Assembly: GCF_016123485.1 (NCBI RefSeq)
Contig: NZ_JADCKQ010000002.1
Span: 372,001 to 436,000, forward strand
Source: Halocynthiibacter styelae
GTDB taxonomy: Bacteria; Pseudomonadota; Alphaproteobacteria; Rhodobacterales; Rhodobacteraceae
Length of the DNA stretch: 64,000 bases
Reading direction: 5' to 3'
The translations under genes were made by a program, and so were the position numbers. Each line of letters opens with the position of its first letter. Positions within the stretch are counted from its first letter, which is position 1. The notes beneath the pieces were generated by a model. It was not told where the DNA came from. It did no database searches and saw only the letters and a list, made by a program, of their open reading frames with translations. Shown here in pieces: positions 17,123 to 25,736 of the stretch.

Positions 17123-17665
17123 GCCTGTTTCTTTGAAAGAAACAGGGCCGGATTCTTTCAAAGAATCCGTTTCACCGCCCTCCATCCGCGACAGCGCCAG
17201 TTGCAGCGCGTCGGCAAGATCGTTCAGCTGGGCATCACTCATCACGCCCTCAAAAATGTCCCTGTCATTGTCGGCCACGGCTGCCATCGTCGCTTCAATA
17301 TGCGCGGCACCCTTTTCCGTCAACTGCACAAAGCGGCTGCGCTTATCTTCCGGATTGTCTGCGCGGATAACATAACCGACCTCTTCAAACTGCTTCAGCA
17401 GCTTCGTCATCCCCCCAGAGGTGATAAGCACTGCCCGCCAAAGTTCCGACGGCGTCATCTGACGTCCTTTCTCCGCGCGCAGGGCCACCAGGGTTTCAAA
17501 CCCTGCATCCGTCAGCCCATGCGCCGCCAGCACCGGATTTGTTTTTGCCTCGACAATTTCACTCAACCGGTAAGCACCCAAGACCACCCGACAGGCCGGT
17601 GTCAGGGCCTCTGGCCAGTTTTCCTGTAGTTTCGCCTGAATTTCAGAGATCGAAGCTTTTTCCAT
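17105..17665 (-). CDS. MarR-family regulator
   Basis: 186 aa from MEKASISEIQ at 17665. The winged helix is clear (MTPSELWRAVLITSGGMTKL, then RADNPEDKRSRFVQLTEKG). The C-terminal 20 residues are a repetitive SLKESG / SFKETG tail encoded by two tandem palindromes and overlap the convergent acetyltransferase gene. The gene diverges from a PACE efflux pump, and a 10-bp inverted repeat in the shared promoter region is the likely operator, so it probably represses the pump. Confidence 0.85.
   Translation of the reverse strand: MEKASISEIQAKLQENWPEALTPACRVVLGAYRLSEIVEAKTNPVLAAHGLTDAGFETLVALRAEKGRQMTPSELWRAVLITSGGMTKLLKQFEEVGYVIRADNPEDKRSRFVQLTEKGAAHIEATMAAVADNDRDIFEGVMSDAQLNDLADALQLALSRMEGGETDSLKESGPVSFKETGSADRV
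17124..17169. repeat. two tandem palindromes in the 3' end of marR
   Basis: First palindrome: 11-bp perfect arms (CCTGTTTCTTT / AAAGAAACAGG) around a single G, 17124-17146. Second: CGGATTCTTT / AAAGAATCCG around a single C, 17149-17169. Both share the TTCTTT-N-AAAGAA core. They lie inside marR codons at a convergent gene junction and could act as a bidirectional terminator or be a small duplicated element. Confidence 0.75.
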
Positions 17666-17686
17666 CACAGCACCACATTTAACTTG

Positions 17687-17731
17687 CCAGAAAGATAAGT
17701 GATCTCTACATAAATTAAAATATCTTTCTGG
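17687..17731. promoter_or_regulatory. candidate MarR operator between marR and the PACE gene
   Basis: Exact 10-bp inverted repeat CCAGAAAGAT ... ATCTTTCTGG separated by an AT-rich 25 bp that would hold both divergent promoters. The position between a regulator and its neighbouring pump is the classic MarR arrangement. Confidence 0.6.
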
Positions 17732-17743
17732 AAAGGTAAATTC

Positions 17744-18175
17744 ATGCGCACCTTCAAGGACCGTCTGCGTCACACGTTGCTGTTTGAACTGATTGCACTG
17801 ACCCTGGTTGCGATCTTCGGTGCGTGGATTACCGGGCATTCACCCGCAGAAATGGGTACGCTTGGCCTGATGATGAGCCTGCTCGCCATGGCCTGGAACC
17901 TGGTTTACAACTGGATGTTTGATCAATGGGATATGAAGTATCGCAACATGGCGCCACGCGGCGTGAAGATCCGCATCATCCACGCATTGTTGTTTGAAGG
18001 CGGGTTATTGATCGCTGGGATCTTCGTCGTGGCCTGGTGGCTTTCAATCACTTTGCTTCAGGCGCTGTTGCTGGATCTGGGCTTTGCCGCGTTTTTCCTA
18101 GTCTATGCCTATGTCTTTAACCTGGCTTACGACAAGATCTTCCCTGTGCCTGCGCAACAGGCCCTGGCTTCATAG
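17744..18175 (+). CDS. PACE-family (AceI-like) efflux transporter
   Basis: 143 aa with four transmembrane helices arranged as two bacterial transmembrane pair domains. Family motifs RHTLLFELIALTL, LLAMAWNLVYNWMFD and the later FEGGLLIAGIFVVAWWLS and YAYVFNLAYDKIFP repeat the RxxxxE...W/N..FD pattern. PACE proteins export biocides or polyamines by proton antiport. It is divergent from marR, and its stop overlaps the tetR stop by 6 bp. Confidence 0.88.
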   Translation: MRTFKDRLRHTLLFELIALTLVAIFGAWITGHSPAEMGTLGLMMSLLAMAWNLVYNWMFDQWDMKYRNMAPRGVKIRIIHALLFEGGLLIAGIFVVAWWLSITLLQALLLDLGFAAFFLVYAYVFNLAYDKIFPVPAQQALAS

Positions 18176-18763
18176 GCCTTCAAGCCCGCCCAGGGTCAGG
18201 TCCGCCACGTGGCGGGCGTAAGCTTCGCGCGCATCACTGCCTGCACCGGAATTCCACATGTAATACCAGTTCAGCATACCAAAGACCGACATGGTCATAT
18301 TGCGCAGCTTTTCTTTGTCGCCCTCAAACGCCGCCGGGTTCACCGCGCAAATCGCGTTGTTCAGGCTGCGCACCATATCACGTTGATATCCCCGCAATAG
18401 GGTCTGTTGATCTTCAGGCAGGGAAGACATGCCGCCCGCCTGAACCTGGTGTTCATAATCGGCACCCTGATAAGCCATCAGGATTTCCCCGATCAGCGCC
18501 CGCAGATTTTCCGCCGGTGCCCCTTCCAGCGGGAAATCACAGATACGCGTGCGCAGATCGGTCAGATAAGCATCCAGCACGTCAAACAGGATCGCATCTT
18601 TGCTGCCGTAATAGTGATAGATATTGGCCTTGGAGATCCCGCATTCCCGCGCAAGCTGGGCCATGGACGCGCCATCAAACCCCTCAGTTGCAAAGGTTTT
18701 CGCCGCGGCTTTCAGGATAGAAAGCCGTTTCTGATCATGGTCTTTTGCGATGGTACGGGCCAG
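18170..18763 (-). CDS. TetR-family regulator of the paa region (CTG start proposed)
   Basis: 197 aa if translation starts at CTG 18763, preceded by an AGAGAGGA site 7 nt upstream. The first ATG (18664) would remove the first helices of the HTH, because the in-frame upstream codons give ILKAAAKTFATEGFDGAS before MAQLARECGISKANIYHYYG, a complete TetR DNA-binding domain. No ATG, GTG or TTG fits. It is last in the operon paaG-paaI-paaK-tetR, 15 bp from the paaK stop, so it is a likely PaaR-type acyl-CoA-responsive repressor. Confidence 0.8.
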   Translation of the reverse strand: MARTIAKDHDQKRLSILKAAAKTFATEGFDGASMAQLARECGISKANIYHYYGSKDAILFDVLDAYLTDLRTRICDFPLEGAPAENLRALIGEILMAYQGADYEHQVQAGGMSSLPEDQQTLLRGYQRDMVRSLNNAICAVNPAAFEGDKEKLRNMTMSVFGMLNWYYMWNSGAGSDAREAYARHVADLTLGGLEGL

Positions 18764-18777
18764 GGAACTATCCTCTC

Positions 18778-20085
18778 TTACTGATTGCGGTTGTCGACAA
18801 CACGTTTGGCTTTGCCTTCGGAACGCGCGACTTCACCAGGTTCCCCGACAACGACCTCACAGGATACGCCGACAATGTCTTTCACGCGTTTGGTCAGCAT
18901 GCGTGCCGCAGCGGTTTTGGACAGATTGTCGGTTGCGCCCTTTTCCGCCTCAACAAAAACGCGCATAGCATCCATCCGGCCGGATTTGTAAAGCTCAATC
19001 TGGAAGTGCGGGGCAAGACCACCGGTGGCCATCAACTGTTCTTCGATCTGGGTTGGGAAGACATTCACGCCGCGCAGGATGATCATATCATCAGACCGAC
19101 CTGTGATTTTTTCCATCCGACGCATGGAGCGCGCAGAGCCGGGCAGCAGACGTGTCAGATCGCGGGTGCGGTAGCGGATCATCGGCAGACCTTCTTTGGT
19201 CAGCGTAGTGAAGACCAGTTCGCCCATCTCGCCATCGGCGCAGACTTCGCCGGTCTCTGGGTTGATGATTTCGGGGTAGAAGTGATCTTCCCAGATGTGC
19301 AACCCGTCTTTGGTTTCCACACATTCATTGGCCACGCCCGGCCCCATAATCTCGGACAGACCATAAATATCAACCGCGTGCATATCAAACGCCTCTTCCA
19401 CTTCCTGGCGCATGGCGTTGGTCCAGGGTTCCGCCCCAAACACACCGACATCAAGCGAGGATTCACGCGGATCAAGGCCCGCTTTGTGGAACTGTTCCAG
19501 AATGTTCAGCATGTAAGACGGCGTCACCATGATCGCATTAGGCTGGAAATCCTGGATCAGGTTGACCTGACGTTCGGTCTGGCCACCGGATACAGGCACC
19601 GCTGTCGCGCCAAGGCGCTCAATGCCATAATGCGCGCCAAGACCGCCGGTGAACAACCCGTAGCCATAGGCGTTGTGCACGATATTACCTGGCTTCACGC
19701 CAGAGGCCCGCAGGGAGCGTGCGATCAGATCGGCCCAGTTGGAAATGTCATTGGCGGTGTAACCCACAACGGTCGGCTTGCCGGTGGTGCCGGAGGATGC
19801 GTGCAGACGCACGATCTGTTCACGCGGCACAGCAAACAGGCCAAACGGGTAATTGTCGCGCAGGTCGTTTTTATAGGTGAAGGGGAACTTCGCCAGATCT
19901 TTTAGATCGGTCAGATCATCCGGATGCACGCCCGCGTCATCAAAACGCTGCTTATACATCGGCACATTGTCATACGCCGCGCGCAGGGTCTTTTTCAGGC
20001 GTTCCAACTGCAGCGCAGAGATTTCATCACGCGACGCGATCTCAATCGGGTCAAGATCGGATTTCTTTGGGGTCAGGTCTTTCAT
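18778..20085 (-). CDS. paaK: phenylacetate-CoA ligase
   Basis: 435 aa from MKDLTPKKSD after AGGAGAGAG. Adenylation-domain motifs: LHASSGTTGKPTVVGYT (P-loop), YGLSEIMGPGVANEC, YRTRDLTRLLPG and GRSDDMIILRGVNVFPTQIE. It activates phenylacetate to phenylacetyl-CoA, the first step of the pathway. Middle gene of paaG-paaI-paaK-tetR; 13 bp downstream of paaI. Confidence 0.96.
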   Translation of the reverse strand: MKDLTPKKSDLDPIEIASRDEISALQLERLKKTLRAAYDNVPMYKQRFDDAGVHPDDLTDLKDLAKFPFTYKNDLRDNYPFGLFAVPREQIVRLHASSGTTGKPTVVGYTANDISNWADLIARSLRASGVKPGNIVHNAYGYGLFTGGLGAHYGIERLGATAVPVSGGQTERQVNLIQDFQPNAIMVTPSYMLNILEQFHKAGLDPRESSLDVGVFGAEPWTNAMRQEVEEAFDMHAVDIYGLSEIMGPGVANECVETKDGLHIWEDHFYPEIINPETGEVCADGEMGELVFTTLTKEGLPMIRYRTRDLTRLLPGSARSMRRMEKITGRSDDMIILRGVNVFPTQIEEQLMATGGLAPHFQIELYKSGRMDAMRVFVEAEKGATDNLSKTAAARMLTKRVKDIVGVSCEVVVGEPGEVARSEGKAKRVVDNRNQ

Positions 20086-20098
20086 CACTCTCTCCTCA

Positions 20099-20554
20099 TC
20101 AGCCCTGACGGGCTTCATCGGTTATTTCTTCAAACAACTGGCCTTTGACCGCGCGGGACATGCCCCGGAATTCCACGATCACATCGCCTTTCTGGTTCTG
20201 AACCCGGACGTCATAAACGCCGGAACGACCGGTCAGGGAAATCTCACGCGCTTCCGCAGTCAGACGGTCGCCCTCAAACGCGGGTTTCAGGTAACTGATC
20301 ATCGCATGCTGCCCGACAGTCGCTTGATTGCGGGAATTGCAGGCGAAGGCAAAACAACTGTCTGCCAAGGAAAAGCTGACGCCGCCGTGGCAGGTTTTAT
20401 GGCCGTTGGTGTGGTGACGCTGCACGGTCAGGCCAAGACGGGCGCAGCCTTCATCAACATCTTCAAGTTCCATCCCGATCCACGTGCTGGCCCCATCACC
20501 GGACCACATGGCCTGCGCGGATTTTTCAGCGCGTTCCTTTGGTGTTAAGGTCAT
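20099..20554 (-). CDS. paaI: hotdog-fold acyl-CoA thioesterase
   Basis: 151 aa single hotdog domain with the PaaI active-site region HHTNGHKTCHGGVSFSLADS. PaaI releases CoA from dead-end (hydroxy)phenylacetyl-CoA esters. The start overlaps the paaG stop (ATGA), showing coupling. Confidence 0.93.
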   Translation of the reverse strand: MTLTPKERAEKSAQAMWSGDGASTWIGMELEDVDEGCARLGLTVQRHHTNGHKTCHGGVSFSLADSCFAFACNSRNQATVGQHAMISYLKPAFEGDRLTAEAREISLTGRSGVYDVRVQNQKGDVIVEFRGMSRAVKGQLFEEITDEARQG

Positions 20555-21348
20555 TTTCCTTTGAACTCCGGTGCGCGTTTTTCAAGGAAAGAGGCCACGC
20601 CTTCGCGGTAATCATCAGAGTTACCACAGGTGCGCATGGCTTCTGTTTCCAGATCCAGATGATCAGACAGCGTGTTCACACAGGCGGCCTGAATGCAGGA
20701 TTTTGTCAGGCCAAGGCCAAGGGTCGGCCCATTGGCAAACTTCGCGGTCATTTCGCGGGCGGTGTCCATAAAGCTGTCATCTGGCAGGGCTTTCCAGATC
20801 AGCCCCCAGTCTTCAGCCTTTTTCGCGGGCAATGGCTCGGCGGTAAAAGCCAGGCCTTTGGCGCGGGCTTCGCCAACCAGGTGCGGCAAATGCCAGGACC
20901 CGCCGGTATCCGGGATCAGGCCGACTTTGGCAAAGCTTTGGATAAACTTCGCGCTTTCCGTTGCAAGAACGATGTCACAGGCCAGGGCGAGGTTCGCGCC
21001 CGCCCCCGCCGCCACGCCATTCACCGCGCAAACCACCGGAAATTCCAGCGAACGGATCAGGCGCACAAGCGGCGCGTAAAAGGTTGCAACGGTTTCGCCC
21101 AGATCGCGGGGTTTGTCAGCCTTTGACGGATCACGATCCGACAGATCCTGCCCGGCGCAAAAGCCCCGGCCCGCGCCTGTCAACAGCACCGCACGTGCCC
21201 CACCGTCCCGCGCTGATTCGAGTGCGGCGCGCAAAGCAAGGTGCATTTCCTCGTTAAAGGAGTTCAGGCGATCGGGGCGGTTCAGTGTGATTTCAACCCA
21301 GTTTTCATGGGTTTCAACAAGGACGGTCTGGCTGTCTGAGAGGTTCAT
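20551..21348 (-). CDS. paaG: epoxy-phenylacetyl-CoA isomerase / enoyl-CoA hydratase family
   Basis: 265 aa from MNLSDSQTVL, chosen because GGAAGACAT lies just upstream and the longer ORF adds no family residues. Crotonase features: GAGRGFCAGQDL oxyanion loop, NGVAAGAGANLALACDI, and FAKVGLIPDTGGSW. PaaG converts the ring epoxide into oxepin-CoA. First gene of the minus-strand operon, divergent from a TRAP transporter. Confidence 0.9.
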   Translation of the reverse strand: MNLSDSQTVLVETHENWVEITLNRPDRLNSFNEEMHLALRAALESARDGGARAVLLTGAGRGFCAGQDLSDRDPSKADKPRDLGETVATFYAPLVRLIRSLEFPVVCAVNGVAAGAGANLALACDIVLATESAKFIQSFAKVGLIPDTGGSWHLPHLVGEARAKGLAFTAEPLPAKKAEDWGLIWKALPDDSFMDTAREMTAKFANGPTLGLGLTKSCIQAACVNTLSDHLDLETEAMRTCGNSDDYREGVASFLEKRAPEFKGK

Positions 21349-21389
21349 TATGTCTTCCGCAAGCTGAATTTGATAATTTTCTTGCATAA

Positions 21390-21403
21390 ACCGAACGGTT
21401 GGT
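21390..21403. promoter_or_regulatory. imperfect operator-like palindrome between paaG and the TRAP genes
   Basis: ACCGA-ACGG-TTGGT (4 of 5 arm pairs match) in the divergent promoter region. It resembles acyl-CoA-responsive TetR operators and is related to, but shorter than, the palindromes at 9860 and 10740. Confidence 0.4.
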
Positions 21404-21519
21404 CAATAAATTCCTCAGGCCATCGAAACGGGAGAATCTTTCGATGACCCGGAACGGAATTCTACGGCAGTCACTTGCCACAGACGGGTGAACCACCTGA
21501 CCACATTTGGGAGGAATAA

Positions 21520-22542
21520 ATGACCAATTTCACTAAATTCGCCAGCATCGTTGCAGGTGCAACAATGGCACTGACCAGCACCGTTGCCTTCGCGGCTGAC
21601 TATACGCTGACCATTTCCAGCTGGGCCCCGCCCACACATGGCATCAACGCCCGCATGTGGCCGACATTTGTTGAGATGGTAGAAGAAGCCACCGACGGTC
21701 AGGTGACGGCAGAACTGAAAATGGGCCTGGCCCCGCCGCCTGCGCAGATGGACCTGATCCAGGATGGTGCTGCGGACGTTTCTATCATCTTCCACGGCTA
21801 TCAGCCTGGTCGATTTGTTGCGACCAAACTGATCGAACTGCCGGGTTATGAAGGTTCTGCTGAGGCTGCTTCTGTTGCCTACTGGCGCACCCATGAAGCG
21901 CATCTGGCCGCTGCGAATGAACACCGCGGCGTGAAACTGATCGCCCTGCACACCCACGGCCCGGCACAGCTGCATTCTTCCACGCCTGTGACAGAAATGT
22001 CCGAAATTGCAGGTCTGAAAGTGCGTATTCCTGGCGGCGTTGGTGGTGACGTGGGCGCAGCCCTGGGCGCGACCGGCATTCAGGTGCCTGCACCGAAAGT
22101 ATACGAAACGCTGGCGTCTAACGCCGCTGACGGTGTGGTTATGCCAATGGAAAGCCGCCGTGGTTTCAAACTGACTGAAGTTGCGCAGAATGTGTATGAG
22201 CTGCCAGGCGGCCTGTACCGTGGATCTTTCGCTTTCATCATGAACGAAGACACATTCGCAGACCTGCCGGAAGATCTGCAGCAGAAGCTGGAAGACGAAG
22301 TATTCGGCGAACCGCTGTCCCGTGCCCTTGGCGCAATCTGGGATGAAATCGACACTGTGGGCCGTGAAGCCACGCTGACAACCGAAGGCAATGCGATCAA
22401 CGCCGCAAGCGAAGCTGATCTGGCGCAATTCGCTGACATCACCACAGCCGTGACCGCATCCGTTCTCGAAGAACTGTCCGCAGCAGGCATCGACGCCGCC
22501 GCTGCACATGAGATGGTGAAATCCGAGATGGCTGCGAACTAA
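21520..22542 (+). CDS. TRAP transporter substrate-binding protein
   Basis: 340 aa with a Sec signal peptide ending TVAFAAD (about residue 27). DctP fold features: YTLTISSWAPPTHGINARMW, GAADVSIIFHGYQPGRF and the GLKVRIPGG sugar/acid-binding region, with an arginine (KVRIPG) where DctP-type proteins clamp a carboxylate. It should deliver an organic acid to the DctQM membrane unit encoded next. Its place in a paa operon suggests an aromatic carboxylate, which is inference. Confidence 0.9.
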   Translation: MTNFTKFASIVAGATMALTSTVAFAADYTLTISSWAPPTHGINARMWPTFVEMVEEATDGQVTAELKMGLAPPPAQMDLIQDGAADVSIIFHGYQPGRFVATKLIELPGYEGSAEAASVAYWRTHEAHLAAANEHRGVKLIALHTHGPAQLHSSTPVTEMSEIAGLKVRIPGGVGGDVGAALGATGIQVPAPKVYETLASNAADGVVMPMESRRGFKLTEVAQNVYELPGGLYRGSFAFIMNEDTFADLPEDLQQKLEDEVFGEPLSRALGAIWDEIDTVGREATLTTEGNAINAASEADLAQFADITTAVTASVLEELSAAGIDAAAAHEMVKSEMAAN

Positions 22543-22560
22543 GCCGCCTGAAACGAACAC

Positions 22561-22584
22561 CTCCGGCGGCGCAACCCGCCGGAG
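22561..22584 (+). promoter_or_regulatory. intergenic mRNA hairpin after the binding-protein gene
   Basis: Nine-bp perfect stem CTCCGGCGG / CCGCCGGAG with a 6-nt loop and no T tract, between the binding-protein and DctQ genes. Such hairpins usually protect the upstream mRNA so that the binding protein is made in excess. Confidence 0.65.
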
Positions 22585-22625
22585 CGACCAAGCCGCAGTC
22601 CAGCCTGCCAGCCAGTGAGGCCCCC

Positions 22626-23126
22626 ATGAAACCCGTTATATCCGCCATCCGCTGGCTGAGCCCCTTTCCGGTTGTGCTCGCCTGTCTGGCGCTTTTTGCC
22701 CTGATGACCATGACTTTCTTTGATGTTGTGTTGCGGTCTGTCTTTAATTCCCCGATCGAAGCCGCGACCGAGCTGACCCGCATCCTGATGGCGATTGTCG
22801 TATTTTCGGTTCTGCCGCAGGTGTCCGCCCAGGCCGGGCATATTGCCGTCGATCTGATGGACAGCCTGTTCTTCCGCTGGCGTCTGCACAATATCCGTGA
22901 CGGGCTGGGCTATGTCCTGTGCGGCGCGTTGATGTACTGGCCCGCGCAACGGATCTGGATCCTTGCGGAACGCTGGCGTGATTACGGTGATGTCACCGAA
23001 TATCTTGCGATCCCGCAATTCTATATCGGCTGGTTTATCGCCCTGTCCGTTGCCCTTTCTGGCATCGTGATGGTTGGAACCGGCCTGCTTACCCTCTTTG
23101 CCCCTCGATTGCTGGAGCGCGCGTAA
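22626..23126 (+). CDS. TRAP transporter small permease (DctQ)
   Basis: 166 aa with four transmembrane helices and the DctQ pattern FFDVVLRSVFNSPIEAATEL followed by RILMAIVVFSVLPQVSAQAGHI. It forms the membrane complex with DctM. The stop overlaps the DctM start in TAATG. Confidence 0.9.
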   Translation: MKPVISAIRWLSPFPVVLACLALFALMTMTFFDVVLRSVFNSPIEAATELTRILMAIVVFSVLPQVSAQAGHIAVDLMDSLFFRWRLHNIRDGLGYVLCGALMYWPAQRIWILAERWRDYGDVTEYLAIPQFYIGWFIALSVALSGIVMVGTGLLTLFAPRLLERA

Positions 23127-24478
23127 TGACTGCTGCACTTATTGGCTTTGCCCTTGTTCTGATCCTTGTTTTGCTGCGGATCCCAATTGTGTTTTCGATG
23201 GGCCTTGTCGGCACCTTTGGCATCGTCTGGGAACGCGGCGGTGATCTTTTGTCCGAACGCGGTATGAAAGCCGCCATGTCCGTTGTCGGGCGCCAAATCA
23301 CGGATACCGCCCAGGATTACGGCCTGTCCGTTGTGCCCCTGTTCATCCTGATGGGTCTGTTTGTGAACAAAGGCGGTATGGCACGGGAACTTTATGCGGT
23401 GTCGAACGCCTTTCTTGGTCATTTCCGCGGTGGCATTGCCATGGCGACTGTTGCGGCCTGTGGCGGGTTTTCTGCGATCTGTGGATCGTCCCTTGCAACC
23501 GCAGCCACCATGTCGAAAGTGGCCATGCCGGAAATGCGTCGCTATGGCTATTCTGATGAACTGTCCACTGCGTCTATTGCGGCGGGCGGCACCCTTGGCA
23601 TCCTGATCCCGCCGTCAGTGATCCTTGTGATCTATGGCCTGCTGACAGAAACCTCGATTGGTAAGCTGTTCATGGCGGGGATCATCCCCGGCGCGCTTGG
23701 CATCTTCTTTTACCTCCTCGCGGTGCGCTACACCGTCTGGCGCAAACCGGATTCCGGCCCTGCGGGTGAACGTTCCGGCTGGGATGTGCGCATCAAAGCA
23801 CTTGGGTCCGTCTGGGCTGTGCTTTTGCTGTTCTTCCTTGTGATCGGTGGGCTGTATGGTGCGTTTGATTTTGCGCCCCTGAACCTGACATTTTCCCCGA
23901 CCGAGGCCGCAGGCATGGGGGCCATGGGTGCTTTCCTGATCGCCCTGTTCCGGGGCGGGCTGACGGTAAAGTCGACCTTTGAGGTTCTGCGCGAAACCAG
24001 CTTTACGGCGGCATCCCTCTTCGCTGTGCTCATCGGTGCGCAGATTTTCTCAAACTTCGTGAACCTGGCAGGTCTGCCCGAAGCCCTGATCAACCTGGTC
24101 ACGGTCTGGGATGTTTCGCCCTTCATGGTCATCCTGATGATCCTGGGCATCTACATCATCCTGGGCTGCGTCTTTGAAAGCCTGTCTATGTTGCTGTTGA
24201 CTGTGCCGATCTTCTTCCCGCTGGTCACAAGTCTTGGCTTTGATCCGATCTGGTTTGGCATCGTGGTTGTCGTGGTGACAGAGATTTCCCTGATCACACC
24301 GCCTGTGGGCCTGAACGTCTTTATCCTGAAAGGTGTTGTAGGCGATGTATCCACCGCAACAATCTTCAAAGGCGTTACCCCGTTCTGGATCGCGGATATC
24401 TTCCGCCTGGCCCTGATCGTGCTGATCCCATGGCTGGTTCTGGTGCTGCCGGAACAAATGGGGGCAATGGGGCATTGA
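23126..24478 (+). CDS. TRAP transporter large permease (DctM)
   Basis: 450 aa, about 12 membrane segments. DctM motifs include SVVPLFILMGLFVNKGGMAR, AAGGTLGILIPPSVILVIYG and LITPPVGLNVFILKGV. It is the translocating subunit driven by a sodium or proton gradient. The stop overlaps the P450 TTG start. Confidence 0.92.
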   Translation: MTAALIGFALVLILVLLRIPIVFSMGLVGTFGIVWERGGDLLSERGMKAAMSVVGRQITDTAQDYGLSVVPLFILMGLFVNKGGMARELYAVSNAFLGHFRGGIAMATVAACGGFSAICGSSLATAATMSKVAMPEMRRYGYSDELSTASIAAGGTLGILIPPSVILVIYGLLTETSIGKLFMAGIIPGALGIFFYLLAVRYTVWRKPDSGPAGERSGWDVRIKALGSVWAVLLLFFLVIGGLYGAFDFAPLNLTFSPTEAAGMGAMGAFLIALFRGGLTVKSTFEVLRETSFTAASLFAVLIGAQIFSNFVNLAGLPEALINLVTVWDVSPFMVILMILGIYIILGCVFESLSMLLLTVPIFFPLVTSLGFDPIWFGIVVVVVTEISLITPPVGLNVFILKGVVGDVSTATIFKGVTPFWIADIFRLALIVLIPWLVLVLPEQMGAMGH

Positions 24479-25677
24479 GCTTTGATCTGACAAACCTGCC
24501 GGGGGATTTCCACGAGAACCCCTGGCCGCATTATGCGGATCTGCGCGAAAACTACCCGGTTTGCGCCCAGGCGGATGGCAGTTTCATTCTGTCCCGTCAT
24601 GCGGATCTGGATACAATTTACCGCGATACCACGACCTATATTTCCGATAAAAAGGCCGTCTTTGGCCCGAAATACGGTGTCGGCAGTCCACTGTTTGAAC
24701 ACCATACGACCTCGCTTGTCTTCAACGATGCCCCCCTGCACACCCGCGTGCGTAAGGTGATGGTCGGCGCGATGAACCCACGCGCGCTGGCGGCGATGGA
24801 ACCTGGGCTGATCACGCTGGTCGATGATCTGAATGATGCGATGGCGGCCAACGGCAAGGCCGAGCTGATCGAAGATTTTGCAGGGGCCATCCCGATTGAA
24901 GTCATCGGCAATCTTCTGGGCATTCCGCGTGATCGCCGCGCCCCTTTGCGCGACTGGTCGCTTTCCATTCTTGGCGCGCTTGAACCACAGCTGTCTGACG
25001 CGCAAATGGCCGAGGGCAATCAGGCGGTGTCTGATTTCATGACCTACCTGCGTGATATCATTGAGGACCGCCGTGCAAACCCTGGTGATGCGGCGGTAGA
25101 TGTGCTGACGCGCCTTATCCAGTCTGGTGATGAAACCGGCGAAGGCCTGTCCGAGATTGAACTATACCAGAACTGTATTTTCATCCTGAACGCGGGGCAT
25201 GAAACCACAACCAATCTGATCGGCAATGCGCTGTCCCTGCTGGATCAGCACCGCAATAAACGGGCTGAGCTGTTGGCCAATCCCAAGCTGATCACGACAG
25301 CCGTAGATGAATTCCTGCGGCTTGAAAGCCCGAACCAGTTTGGCAATCGCCTGACCACGCGGGATGTCGAATTTCACGGGGTCACGATCCCGGCGGGCCG
25401 TGACATTCATCTGTGCATGGGGGCTGCAAACCGTGATCCGCGCGCCTTTGAAAACCCGGATGAGATGCAGCTGGATCGCCGCCCGAATAAACATCTGGCC
25501 TTTGCCGGTGGGGCCCATACCTGCGTTGGTCTGACACTGGCACGCATGGAAGGCCGCATTGCGGTGGAACGGTTTTTGCGGCGGTTCCCGGATTACGAAA
25601 TTCAGCCAGGCGCAACGCGCGGCGGACGCATTCGCTTCCGCGGTTTTGCCCGGCTTCCCGTCGCTCTGAACGTCTGA
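24475..25677 (+). CDS. cytochrome P450
   Basis: 400 aa from a TTG start that overlaps the dctM stop (TTGA), with GGGGG upstream; the only ATG lies inside dctM. P450 motifs are complete: I-helix NAGHETT, K-helix EFLRLES (ExxR) and heme loop FAGGAHTCVG. No ferredoxin or reductase lies nearby. Its place between a TRAP transporter and paaZ suggests it prepares an imported compound for the paa pathway, for example by hydroxylation or demethylation; the substrate is not known. Confidence 0.9.
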   Translation: MSFDLTNLPGDFHENPWPHYADLRENYPVCAQADGSFILSRHADLDTIYRDTTTYISDKKAVFGPKYGVGSPLFEHHTTSLVFNDAPLHTRVRKVMVGAMNPRALAAMEPGLITLVDDLNDAMAANGKAELIEDFAGAIPIEVIGNLLGIPRDRRAPLRDWSLSILGALEPQLSDAQMAEGNQAVSDFMTYLRDIIEDRRANPGDAAVDVLTRLIQSGDETGEGLSEIELYQNCIFILNAGHETTTNLIGNALSLLDQHRNKRAELLANPKLITTAVDEFLRLESPNQFGNRLTTRDVEFHGVTIPAGRDIHLCMGAANRDPRAFENPDEMQLDRRPNKHLAFAGGAHTCVGLTLARMEGRIAVERFLRRFPDYEIQPGATRGGRIRFRGFARLPVALNV

Positions 25678-25736
25678 GCGACCTCTCTTTCACGGGCAGC
25701 TTCCCCCTGCCATTGTCTAAAATGTAAGGACATAAA

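Noticed and set aside
18745-19905. 386-residue plus-strand ORF opposite paaK
   Set aside because: It is the antisense shadow of paaK; composition is His/Gly/Arg-rich with no family motifs and no ribosome site. The same applies to the 462-residue ORF at 38187-39575 opposite the SelA-like gene.
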